10,004 bases of DNA from QHWK01 sp035315685 (GTDB taxonomy: Bacteria; Acidobacteriota; Vicinamibacteria; Vicinamibacterales; CAVVIG01): the NCBI GenBank assembly GCA_035315685.1, contig DATFXR010000659.1, positions 1 through 10,004 on the forward strand. Direction: 5' to 3'. Under the pieces are notes generated by a model. That model saw only the letters and a program-made list of their open reading frames with translations. It made no database searches and was not told where the DNA came from. A program made the translations under genes and the position numbers. Positions 1 through 5,552 of the stretch are shown piece by piece (position 1 is the stretch's first letter; each line of letters starts with the position of its first letter).

Positions 1-1
1 G

Positions 2-613
2 AAGGAAATCGGTGAATGGGGCCGTTACAAGGACGTCGACGGTGACGGGATCGCGTATCGCACGGTCCCGGGCGACGGTCTGCCCGCGTATTTCACGCGC
101 GGTTCGGGCCACAACGCCAAGGGACAGTACAGCGAGCGTCCCGACGACTACGTCGAAAACATGGATCGGCTGAATCGCAAATTCGAGACGGCGCGCGCGT
201 ACGTGCCGAAGCCGATGGTCCAGTCGAATCCGAAGGCGAAGATCGGCTTCATCGCCTTTGGCACGTCCGACTACGCGACCGAGGAGAGCCGCGACCAGCT
301 GCGCGACGAAATGAAGGTCGAGACCTCGTACTTCCGCCTGCGCGCCTATCCGTTCAACGAGCAGCTTGCGGCGTTTGTCGATGCCCACGAGCGCATCTAC
401 GTGATCGAACAGAACCGCGATGCCCAGCTGCTGCAGCTGATGAAGCTCGAGCTGACGCCCGAGCAGCAGACCAAGCTGCGCAGCGTGCTCCATTACAACG
501 GCCTGCCGATCGACGCCCGCAGCATCACCGACGATGTGCTCGCGCAGGAAGGATTCGAAGTAGCCAGGAAGACTGTCGCTCGGGTGAGCGCCGGCTCCGC
601 CGGCGGTGAGTAG
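2..613 (+). CDS. korA: 2-oxoacid:ferredoxin oxidoreductase alpha subunit, C-terminal part (5' truncated)
   Basis: The reading frame is open from base 2, so the gene begins upstream of the window; 203 residues and the TAG stop are visible. This subunit pairs with the beta subunit just downstream to oxidise a 2-oxoacid (2-oxoglutarate is the usual substrate of this two-subunit form) with CoA to acyl-CoA and CO2, reducing ferredoxin in the cytoplasm. The visible part starts with the family hallmark RYKDVDGDGI, then YFTRGSGHNAKGQYSE and a conserved ENMDRLNRKFETAR stretch. After this comes the C-terminal domain with KIGFIAFGTSDYA and the IYVIEQNRDAQL segment typical of the alpha-subunit C-terminus. 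The last ~20 residues are Ala/Gly/Ser-rich and less conserved. The internal ATG at 161 is not the start, because conserved family sequence precedes it in frame. Substrate choice (2-oxoglutarate versus another 2-oxoacid) cannot be settled from this fragment. Confidence 0.93.
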   Translation, partial: KEIGEWGRYKDVDGDGIAYRTVPGDGLPAYFTRGSGHNAKGQYSERPDDYVENMDRLNRKFETARAYVPKPMVQSNPKAKIGFIAFGTSDYATEESRDQLRDEMKVETSYFRLRAYPFNEQLAAFVDAHERIYVIEQNRDAQLLQLMKLELTPEQQTKLRSVLHYNGLPIDARSITDDVLAQEGFEVARKTVARVSAGSAGGE

Positions 614-621
614 CGGCCAAT

Positions 622-656
622 TAAGAAGTAAGAAGTAAGAATTAAGAATTAAGAAT
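622..656. repeat. Five-unit AT-rich heptad tandem repeat
   Basis: Five back-to-back 7-bp units lie between korA and korB: two TAAGAAG followed by three TAAGAAT. The tract is strikingly AT-rich against GC-rich surroundings and stops 9 bp before the korB ATG. It holds no Shine-Dalgarno. Its role is unknown; it could be a spacer or an upstream element of a korB-specific promoter. Confidence 0.85.
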
Positions 657-665
657 TCGTACTCT

Positions 666-1694
666 ATGCCTACACCTCTGAAAGTGAACCGGATTGGACT
701 GGAACCGCAGATCTACAAGGGCGGCAAGACGACGTTGTGCGCCGGCTGCGGCCACAACGCGATTTCCGAGCGCATCATCGACGCCTTCTATGAGATGGGC
801 GTCAACCCGAGCCAGGTGATCAAGCTCTCCGGCATCGGCTGCTCGAGCAAGAGCCCCGCTTACTTTCTCGGCGGGTCGCACGGCTTCAACGCCGTGCATG
901 GCCGCATGCCGTCGGTCGGCACCGGCGCGCTGCTCGCGAACCACAAGCTGATCGCCATCGGGATCAGCGGCGACGGCGACACCGGTGCGATCGGCATCGG
1001 CCAGTTCGTGCACCTGATGCGGCGCAACCTGCCGATCATCTACATCATCGAGGACAACGGCTGCTACGGCCTGACGAAGGGTCAGTTCTCGCCGACGGCG
1101 GACGTCGGTTCGAAGCTGAAGACGGGCGTTGTCAACGACCTGCCGCCAATCGACACCTGCGCGCTCGCGATCGAGCTGGGCGCGACGTTCGTCGGCCGCT
1201 CGTTCTCGGGCGACAAGAAACAGCTGCTGTCGCTGCTCAAGGCGGCGCTGGCCCACCGCGGCACGGTGATGCTGGACGTCATCTCGCCATGCGTGACCTT
1301 CAACGATCACGAAGGGTCGACCAAGAGCTACGCCTACGCGAAAGATCACGACGATCCGGTCGAGGACGTTACCTTCGTGCCGTTCTTCGAGGACATCTCG
1401 GTGGACTACGAGCCGGGCTCCGCGCAGGAAGTCGTCATGCACGACGGCTCGAGGCTGATTCTGAAGAAACTGGAAGAGGCCTACGATCCGACCGACAAGA
1501 TCAACGCGCTGAAGCGCCTGCACGAGACGGCGCGGCGCGGCGAGTTCGCCACCGGTCTGATCTACATCGAGCCGGATCGAGACGACTTCCTCGCCCAGTT
1601 GAACGTGTGCGACGAGCCGCTCGCCTCGCTCCCGCTGGAACGGCTCCGTCCAGGGAAGGACGCCCTCGAGGAGATCATGGAGGGCTTGCGATAG
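666..1694 (+). CDS. korB: 2-oxoacid:ferredoxin oxidoreductase beta subunit (thiamine pyrophosphate and [4Fe-4S] binding)
   Basis: At 342 residues this is the normal size for the beta subunit of the two-subunit 2-oxoglutarate-type enzyme. It binds thiamine pyrophosphate and one [4Fe-4S] cluster and completes the enzyme with the alpha subunit ending 52 bp upstream. CAGCGH supplies Cys25 and Cys28, GIGCSS gives Cys59 and SPCVTF gives Cys209. That spacing matches the four cluster ligands of characterised archaeal homologues. GDGDTGAIG (102-110) to DNGCYGLTKGQ (130-140) is the Mg-TPP motif. The C-terminal ~100 residues (PFFEDISVDY onward) are the usual tail contacting the alpha subunit. The ATG at 666 starts a sensible N-terminus (MPTPLKVNRIGLEPQIYKGG), but no clear Shine-Dalgarno precedes it. 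Electrons would go to ferredoxin for biosynthesis or respiration. Substrate is inferred from family only. Confidence 0.94.
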   Translation: MPTPLKVNRIGLEPQIYKGGKTTLCAGCGHNAISERIIDAFYEMGVNPSQVIKLSGIGCSSKSPAYFLGGSHGFNAVHGRMPSVGTGALLANHKLIAIGISGDGDTGAIGIGQFVHLMRRNLPIIYIIEDNGCYGLTKGQFSPTADVGSKLKTGVVNDLPPIDTCALAIELGATFVGRSFSGDKKQLLSLLKAALAHRGTVMLDVISPCVTFNDHEGSTKSYAYAKDHDDPVEDVTFVPFFEDISVDYEPGSAQEVVMHDGSRLILKKLEEAYDPTDKINALKRLHETARRGEFATGLIYIEPDRDDFLAQLNVCDEPLASLPLERLRPGKDALEEIMEGLR

Positions 1695-1703
1695 CTCGAC
1701 TGC

Positions 1704-1759
1704 AGCGCGAAGGCTTTGGCCGAGCGTCCCGCCAATCGCTCGCCTGACGCCTTCGCGCT
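1704..1759. terminator. Inverted-repeat hairpin (REP-like), probable bidirectional transcription end
   Basis: A perfect 11-bp inverted repeat (AGCGCGAAGGC at 1704-1714, complement at 1749-1759) encloses a second 6-bp stem (CGAGCG at 1721-1726, CGCTCG at 1737-1742) with a 10-nt loop. It lies 9 bp after the korB stop and 7 bp before the stop of the proposed minus-strand small gene. That is the position expected of a terminator shared by convergent genes. It lacks the T-tract of a classical intrinsic terminator. The left arm recurs at 3359-3381, so it is also a dispersed repeat. Confidence 0.55.
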
Positions 1760-1766
1760 ACGTCTG

Positions 1767-1958
1767 CTAGCCCTGGCTCTCGTCTTCGTTCGCCCCGATC
1801 GCATCCTCCGCGGTCGCCACCGGATCGTCCGGCAGTCCGTCCGCGTTCACACCGTCGCCGTGTGGATTGGAGTGCTGCTCGTCTGTCGGGCGATCGCCTT
1901 CGATCGCGCCCTTGTGCACGTCCTGATCGTCGCGCTGCTTCGTCGCCATCAGAGTCAT
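1767..1958 (-). CDS. Small acidic, probably disordered protein of unknown function (63 aa)
   Basis: On the minus strand an ATG at 1958 opens a 63-codon frame ending in TAG at 1767-1769. A strong Shine-Dalgarno, GAGGAAG (1964-1970), sits 5 nt upstream of that ATG and selects it over the in-frame ATG at 1949. About four in five codons end in G or C, as expected of real coding sequence here. The product is very hydrophilic with roughly 16 Asp/Glu against 4 Lys/Arg. It has no signal peptide or membrane segment. It begins MTLMATKQRDDQDVHKG and ends in a tidy ATAEDAIGANEDESQG tail that looks conserved-type rather than random. The gene converges on korB across a hairpin and diverges from ndk. I do not recognise a function. 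Alternative: a chance frame; the longer in-frame extension back into ndk is certainly antisense noise. Confidence 0.6.
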   Translation of the reverse strand: MTLMATKQRDDQDVHKGAIEGDRPTDEQHSNPHGDGVNADGLPDDPVATAEDAIGANEDESQG

Positions 1959-1963
1959 CGGTG

Positions 1964-1970
1964 CTTCCTC
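1964..1970 (-). promoter_or_regulatory. Shine-Dalgarno of the small minus-strand gene
   Basis: GAGGAAG read on the minus strand, 5 nt before the ATG at 1958. It is the best ribosome-binding site in this part of the window and is the main reason for choosing this start. Confidence 0.55.
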
Positions 1971-2000
1971 GTCGTCTTTCGGGTGCGCGGACCGCTGAGA

Positions 2001-2006
2001 TAGAAT
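2001..2006 (+). promoter_or_regulatory. Candidate -10 box for a leaderless ndk transcript
   Basis: TAGAAT (5 of 6 matches to TATAAT) lies 6 nt before the ndk ATG, so transcription would begin at or next to the A of the start codon. No Shine-Dalgarno is visible. The -35 region near 1978-1983 is a poor match, so this rests on the -10 and its spacing. Confidence 0.35.
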
Positions 2007-2012
2007 CGGCGG

Positions 2013-2429
2013 ATGACCGAGCGGACGCTGGCCATCATCAAGCCTGATGCCGTCGAACGGCGTGTCGCAGGCAGCATTATCCAACGCATCGAGGCGGAAG
2101 GACTCCAGATTCGTGCCATCAAGCGTGTTCACCTCTCGAAGGCGGAGGCCGAGGGCTTCTACGCCGTGCACCGTGAGCGCCCGTTCTTTGGCAGCCTGAC
2201 GTCGTTCATGTCGTCCGGCGCGGCGATTGTCATGGTCCTCGAGGCCGCCGATGCCATCCGGAAGTGGCGGAACCTGATGGGCGCGACCGATCCAGCGAAG
2301 GCGGACGCGGGCACGCTGCGCAGGGAATTCGCGCAGTCGATCGAGCGCAACGCGACGCATGGGTCCGACGCACAGGACACCGCCGCGTATGAAATCGGTT
2401 ACTTCTTCGCGGGCGTCGAACTGATTTGA
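2013..2429 (+). CDS. ndk: Nucleoside diphosphate kinase
   Basis: This cytoplasmic enzyme transfers the gamma-phosphate of ATP to nucleoside diphosphates through a phosphohistidine intermediate, balancing NTP and dNTP pools. It has 138 residues, the normal bacterial length. The N-terminus MTERTLAIIKPDAVER carries the conserved Lys10 of the IIKPD motif. RPFF (56-59) and the GATDP segment (90-94) are nucleotide-site landmarks. NATHGSDA contains the catalytic His116 and Asn113. All expected catalytic residues are intact. The C-terminal YEIGYFFAGVELI is of the usual type. It is the first gene of a group that also contains dCTP deaminase, so the neighbourhood concerns deoxynucleotide supply. No ribosome-binding site precedes the ATG; a TAGAAT box does. 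Confidence 0.96.
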   Translation: MTERTLAIIKPDAVERRVAGSIIQRIEAEGLQIRAIKRVHLSKAEAEGFYAVHRERPFFGSLTSFMSSGAAIVMVLEAADAIRKWRNLMGATDPAKADAGTLRREFAQSIERNATHGSDAQDTAAYEIGYFFAGVELI

Positions 2430-2431
2430 GA

Positions 2432-2488
2432 CAAGGGCACAAAGGGCAACAGAGGACGCAAACGGCGCGGAGCACGCAGGGAGCGCCG
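2432..2488. repeat. Degenerate period-8/9 A/G/C repeat with a short hairpin
   Basis: After ndk the sequence runs ACAAGGGCACAAAGGGCAAC and continues through CAGAGGACGC and GGAGCACGCAGG, a decayed short-period purine-rich repeat. A 6-bp stem (CGGCGC 2463-2468 with GCGCCG 2483-2488, 14-nt loop) overlaps its end. It resembles in style the period-8 repeat after ilvB. Function unknown. Confidence 0.45.
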
Positions 2489-2519
2489 AGGCCGGACCGG
2501 GCACAGAGGCCGCCCTGCC

Positions 2520-2714
2520 GTGGGTAAGGTCCTTGTGCTCGTCGGCCTCGGCATCGCCGGCCTCGGGCTGCTGATCATGCTCGGTCTGCCCATCGGCCGG
2601 CTGCCGGGCGACATCTACGTCAAGCGCGACAGCTTCTCCTTCTATTTCCCGCTCACGACGTCCATCGTGCTGAGCATCATTCTCACCCTCCTCTTCGCAT
2701 TCTTCAGACGATGA
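2520..2714 (+). CDS. DUF2905 family small membrane protein
   Basis: A 64-residue protein with two predicted membrane segments (about residues 3-22 and 44-61) separated by the diagnostic GRLPGDIYVKRDSFSFYFPL loop, the signature of the DUF2905 family. That family has no established function and is typically 60-70 residues, so this is full length. The start is GTG at 2520, preceded by AGAGG (2505-2509) at 10 nt spacing; an ATG-initiated alternative would delete the first helix. Its stop overlaps the dcd start by ATGA, indicating translational coupling and one transcript. The coupling to dCTP deaminase may simply be operon packing. I would not infer a nucleotide-related role from it. Confidence 0.88.
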   Translation: MGKVLVLVGLGIAGLGLLIMLGLPIGRLPGDIYVKRDSFSFYFPLTTSIVLSIILTLLFAFFRR

Positions 2715-3265
2715 GCATCAAGTCGGATCGCTGGATCAAACGGATGGCGCTCGACTGCCGGATGATCGAGCCGTTCGTCGACGATCAGGTGCGGCAAGGC
2801 GTCATCTCGTACGGCGTCTCGTCGTATGGGTACGACGTCCGCGTCGGCAACGAGTTCAAGGTCTTCACCAACGTCTACAACACGGTCGTCGATCCGAAGT
2901 CGTTCGATCCGCGATCGTTCGTCGACATCGTCGCGGACGAGTGCATCATCCCGCCGAATTCGTTCGCGCTGGCGAGCACGGTCGAATACTTCCGGATCCC
3001 GCGCGACATCCTGACCGTGTGCCTCGGGAAGTCCACCTACGCACGCTGCGGGATCATCGTGAACGTGACGCCGTTCGAGCCGGAGTGGGAAGGACACGTC
3101 ACGATCGAGATCTCGAACACGACGCCGCTGCCGGCGAAGATCTACGCGAACGAGGGCATCGCGCAGGTGCTGTTCTTCCAGGGCGACGAGCCGTGCGAGA
3201 AGTCGTACAAGGACAAGAAGGGGAAGTACCAGGCCCAGCGCGGGGTCACGCTTCCGAAGCTGTGA
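2711..3265 (+). CDS. dcd: dCTP deaminase
   Basis: This cytoplasmic enzyme deaminates dCTP to dUTP, the main route to dUMP and thus dTMP in many bacteria. It has 184 residues, close to the usual 185-195. It begins MSIKSDRWIKRMA, followed by ISYGVSSYGYDVR (32-44). GKSTYARCGIIVNVTPFEPEWEG is the active-site stretch with Ser108 and Arg112. Glu133 in HVTIEISN is the expected general acid/base. The C-terminus YQAQRGVTLPKL closes over the substrate in homologues. The sequence is of the proteobacterial monofunctional type. Bifunctional dCTP deaminase/dUTPases differ in this region, though I cannot exclude dUTPase activity from sequence alone. The ATG overlaps the upstream stop by 4 bp. Together with ndk it forms a dNTP-metabolism group. 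Confidence 0.95.
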   Translation: MSIKSDRWIKRMALDCRMIEPFVDDQVRQGVISYGVSSYGYDVRVGNEFKVFTNVYNTVVDPKSFDPRSFVDIVADECIIPPNSFALASTVEYFRIPRDILTVCLGKSTYARCGIIVNVTPFEPEWEGHVTIEISNTTPLPAKIYANEGIAQVLFFQGDEPCEKSYKDKKGKYQAQRGVTLPKL

Positions 3266-3271
3266 TGGACC

Positions 3272-3325
3272 GGGGGCTTGGGGCCAGCTGTCAGCGCGAG
3301 GGGACTGGAGGCTGGGGACTGGGGG
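3272..3325 (+). repeat. G-rich intergenic tract with period-7 pattern
   Basis: Between dcd and the hydrolase, runs of four or more G occur at 3272-3276, 3280-3283, 3300-3303, 3314-3317 and 3321-3325. The second half is a heptad-like series (GGGACTGGAGGCTGGGGACTGGG). It can in principle form a G-quadruplex in the coding strand or RNA. Related in style to the tract at 5315-5384. Confidence 0.6.
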
Positions 3326-3331
3326 ATTGCG

Positions 3332-5311
3332 ATGCGTTGCGCGATGGCCTGTTTTCGTAGCGCGAAGGCTTTAGCCGGGCGACCGCGCGAAGTTATCGCG
3401 ATCCTGACCGTGATCGCCGGCACCGTCGCCTTCGCCCAGCAGCAGCCCCCGTACCCGCAGCTTCCCAGCGAGACGCCCGTCCGTCTCAGCCGTCCCACCG
3501 ACGGCTACGACTTCACCCGCCGCGACGTGATGATCCCGATGCGCGACGGCGTCAAGCTGCATACGGTGATCCTGGTGCCGAACGGCGCGCGGCGCGCTCC
3601 GATTCTGCTGACGCGCACGCCGTACGACGCGACCGGTCTCACGTCGCATGCGCCGAGCGCACATCTCGCCTCCGTGCTGCAGGGGTACGACAACGCGGTC
3701 GACGTGATCGTCGACGGCGGCTACATCCGCGTCGTGCAGGACGTCCGCGGCAAGTACGGCTCCGAAGGCGACTATGTGATGAACCGGCCGTTGCGCGGAC
3801 CGCTGAACACGACGCCCGTCGATCATGCGACCGATACCTACGACACGATCGACTGGCTGGTGAAGAACGTCCCCGAGACCAACGGGAAGGTCGGCATCCT
3901 CGGCATCTCGTACGACGGGTTCCTCCCGCTGATGGCGCTGTTCAATCCGCATCCCGCGCTGAGGGTGTCGGTGCCGATGAACCCGATGGTCGACGGCTGG
4001 ATGGGCGACGACTGGTTTCACAACGGCGCGTTCCGCCAGCAGATGATGCCGTACATCTACGACCAGGAAGGCACGCGCGCCAACGACGGCGACGCGCGCT
4101 GGTTCACGCGGTACTACGACGACTACGACACCTACATGCAGGCCGGATCCGCCGGCGAGCTCGGCCGCCGCCGCGGCCTCGATCAGATGGGGTTCTGGCA
4201 GAAAATCAGCGAGCACGCCGCGTACGACACGTGGTGGCAGGCGCAGGCCGTCGACAAGCTGCTCGCAAAGGAACCCCTCACGGTGCCGGTGCTGCTCGTG
4301 CACAGCCTCTGGGATCAGGAAGACATCTACGGTGCGCCGGCGGTCTACAAGGCGATCGAACCGAAGGACACGAACAACGACAAGGTGTACCTGGTGCTGG
4401 GGCCGTGGTACCACGGACAGGAGATCGGCGACGGCAGTACGCTCGGCGCGCTCAACTTTCATAGCGACACGGCGCTCTATTTCCGCCAGCACATCCTCCG
4501 GCCGTTCCTCGATCACTTCCTGAAAGACGATGAGCCGAAGATGGAAGTCGCGCCGGTCACAGCGTTCGAGACCGGCACGAACGAGTGGCGGCAGCTGCCG
4601 GCGTGGCCGGCCGGCTGCGTGATCGGCTGCCGCCTGACGCCGGCGCCGCTGTATCTCGGCGCCGGCTTGAAGACGAGCTTCACCGCGCCGCAAAACGGCG
4701 ACGCGGCCTTCGACGAGTATGTGTCTGACCCGGCGAAGCCGGTTCCGTACCGGACTCGTCCGAGTCAGCCGGCGGGCGGCGGAACGTGGTCCCGCTGGCT
4801 CGTCGACGATCAGCGCGACGCCTCAGGCCGGCCCGACGTCGTGGCGTATGCGTCGGACGTCCTGACGCAGCCCGTGAAGATCAGCGGTCAGCCGGTCGCG
4901 AACCTGATCGCCTCGACGACTGGCACCGACGCTGACTGGGTTGTGAAGCTGATTGACGTCTATCCCGACGAGGTCGCGGCACAGTCCGCGATGGGCGGCT
5001 ATCAGCTGATGGTCGCCGCCGATATCTTCCGTGGCCGGTATCGCGAGAGCTTCGAGGACGCGAAGCCGATTTCCGCGGACACGCCGCTGCTCTACAAGTT
5101 CGCGCTGCCGAACGCGAATCATGTTTTTCTGCCGGGTCACCGGATGATGGTCCAGGTCCAATCGAGCTGGTTTCCGCTGTACGACCGGAATCCGCAGACG
5201 TTCGTGCGGAACATCTTCTTTGCAAGGCCCGAGGACTTCCGCAAGGCGACGCACCGCATCTATCACGCGCCAAGCCAGGCGAGCTTCGTCGAGCTCCCGC
5301 TGGTGAAATGA
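3332..5311 (+). CDS. Secreted CocE/NonD family serine hydrolase, alpha-amino acid ester hydrolase-like
   Basis: An alpha/beta hydrolase of the peptidase S15 superfamily (X-Pro dipeptidyl-peptidase domain, then the C-terminal jelly-roll domain). From the ATG at 3332 it has 659 residues. The h-region VIAILTVIAGTVAFA followed by QQQPP, with an AFA cleavage site, indicates Sec export. In this numbering GISYDG holds nucleophile Ser193 with the oxyanion-hole Tyr194. LWDQED holds Asp328 and PWYHGQE holds His361, a complete triad. Segments such as QDVRGKYGSEGDY, DGWMGDDWF, SDPAKPVPYR, DSADWVVKLIDV-like and QVQSSWFPLYDRNPQTF closely follow Xanthomonas/Acetobacter alpha-amino acid ester hydrolases (beta-lactam acylase relatives). 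The natural substrate is unknown; small peptides or amino acid esters are inferred. The start is uncertain: TTG 3278, ATG 3332 or ATG 3344 are possible, and residues ~10-20 derive from a dispersed repeat. Confidence 0.88.
   Translation: MRCAMACFRSAKALAGRPREVIAILTVIAGTVAFAQQQPPYPQLPSETPVRLSRPTDGYDFTRRDVMIPMRDGVKLHTVILVPNGARRAPILLTRTPYDATGLTSHAPSAHLASVLQGYDNAVDVIVDGGYIRVVQDVRGKYGSEGDYVMNRPLRGPLNTTPVDHATDTYDTIDWLVKNVPETNGKVGILGISYDGFLPLMALFNPHPALRVSVPMNPMVDGWMGDDWFHNGAFRQQMMPYIYDQEGTRANDGDARWFTRYYDDYDTYMQAGSAGELGRRRGLDQMGFWQKISEHAAYDTWWQAQAVDKLLAKEPLTVPVLLVHSLWDQEDIYGAPAVYKAIEPKDTNNDKVYLVLGPWYHGQEIGDGSTLGALNFHSDTALYFRQHILRPFLDHFLKDDEPKMEVAPVTAFETGTNEWRQLPAWPAGCVIGCRLTPAPLYLGAGLKTSFTAPQNGDAAFDEYVSDPAKPVPYRTRPSQPAGGGTWSRWLVDDQRDASGRPDVVAYASDVLTQPVKISGQPVANLIASTTGTDADWVVKLIDVYPDEVAAQSAMGGYQLMVAADIFRGRYRESFEDAKPISADTPLLYKFALPNANHVFLPGHRMMVQVQSSWFPLYDRNPQTFVRNIFFARPEDFRKATHRIYHAPSQASFVELPLVK
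3356..3390. repeat. Third copy of the REP-like repeat, inside the hydrolase 5' end
   Basis: Bases 3359-3381 match 1704-1726 at 21 of 23 positions. The 14 bp CGTAGCGCGAAGGC at 3356-3369 also match the reverse complement of 1749-1762. This copy lies within the predicted signal-peptide n-region and reads SAKALAGRP in the hydrolase frame. Confidence 0.7.
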
Positions 5312-5314
5312 GAC

Positions 5315-5384
5315 GGGGCTGGGGCGAAGCTGGGGCTGGAAGCTGGGGGCTGGAAGCTGGGGGCTGGAAGCTGGGGGCTGGCTG
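5315..5384 (+). repeat. 14-bp G-rich tandem repeat with quadruplex potential
   Basis: Three perfect copies of CTGGAAGCTGGGGG occupy 5336-5377, with a partial fourth after and degenerate units before. Six runs of four or five G occur (5315, 5321, 5332, 5345, 5359, 5373), spaced by 2-9 nt. The tract starts directly after the hydrolase stop, on the coding strand. It may act in 3' end formation or be a passive repeat. Confidence 0.8.
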
Positions 5385-5457
5385 CATTCGAGATAGATCC
5401 TCAGAAGAGCGGCGAAGATCGCTCCATTCCTGACGGAGCCTCGAGCCCCCGGCCTCT

Positions 5458-5485
5458 AGCTCCGACGCTCCTGCGCAGCGGAGCT
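5458..5485 (+). promoter_or_regulatory. Inverted repeat adjoining a TATAAT box upstream of pheA
   Basis: AGCTCCG (5458-5464) and CGGAGCT (5479-5485) form a 7-bp stem with a 14-nt loop that contains the palindrome CTGCGCAG. A perfect TATAAT follows at 5486-5491 without a good -35 partner. The arrangement could be an operator over a promoter or one arm of alternative RNA stems. Confidence 0.35.
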
Positions 5486-5509
5486 TATAATCGCGTAAAG
5501 ATTATCAAT

Positions 5510-5539
5510 TTGACTTCTAGCTCGTCCGACGTGTCTAAT
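5510..5539 (+). promoter_or_regulatory. Candidate sigma-70 promoter of pheA-ilvD
   Basis: TTGACT (5510-5515) and TCTAAT (5534-5539), each 5 of 6 consensus matches, are separated by 18 bp. Transcription would start near 5546, about 7 nt before the pheA ATG, giving an almost leaderless message; no Shine-Dalgarno is visible. The TATAAT at 5486 is an alternative -10. Confidence 0.45.
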
Positions 5540-5552
5540 CGCCAAACCACCT

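Noticed and set aside
589..605. GC-rich hairpin at the end of korA as a terminator
   Set aside because: The 6-bp stem lies in coding sequence for an Ala/Gly/Ser tail, lacks a T-tract, and korA and korB need to be co-expressed.
1716..2003. A 95-codon + strand open frame in the korB-ndk gap
   Set aside because: It is Arg/Val/Leu-rich with no ribosome-binding site, begins inside the hairpin, and is antisense to the better-supported small acidic gene.
1959..2504. Upstream extension of the minus-strand small gene to 245 codons
   Set aside because: The added part is antisense to ndk and loses the hydrophilic, acidic character; the Shine-Dalgarno supports the start at 1958.
3371..4693. A 440-codon open frame on the minus strand opposite the hydrolase
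   Set aside because: Composition (Val/His/Arg-rich) and complete overlap with a motif-bearing gene mark it as a shadow.
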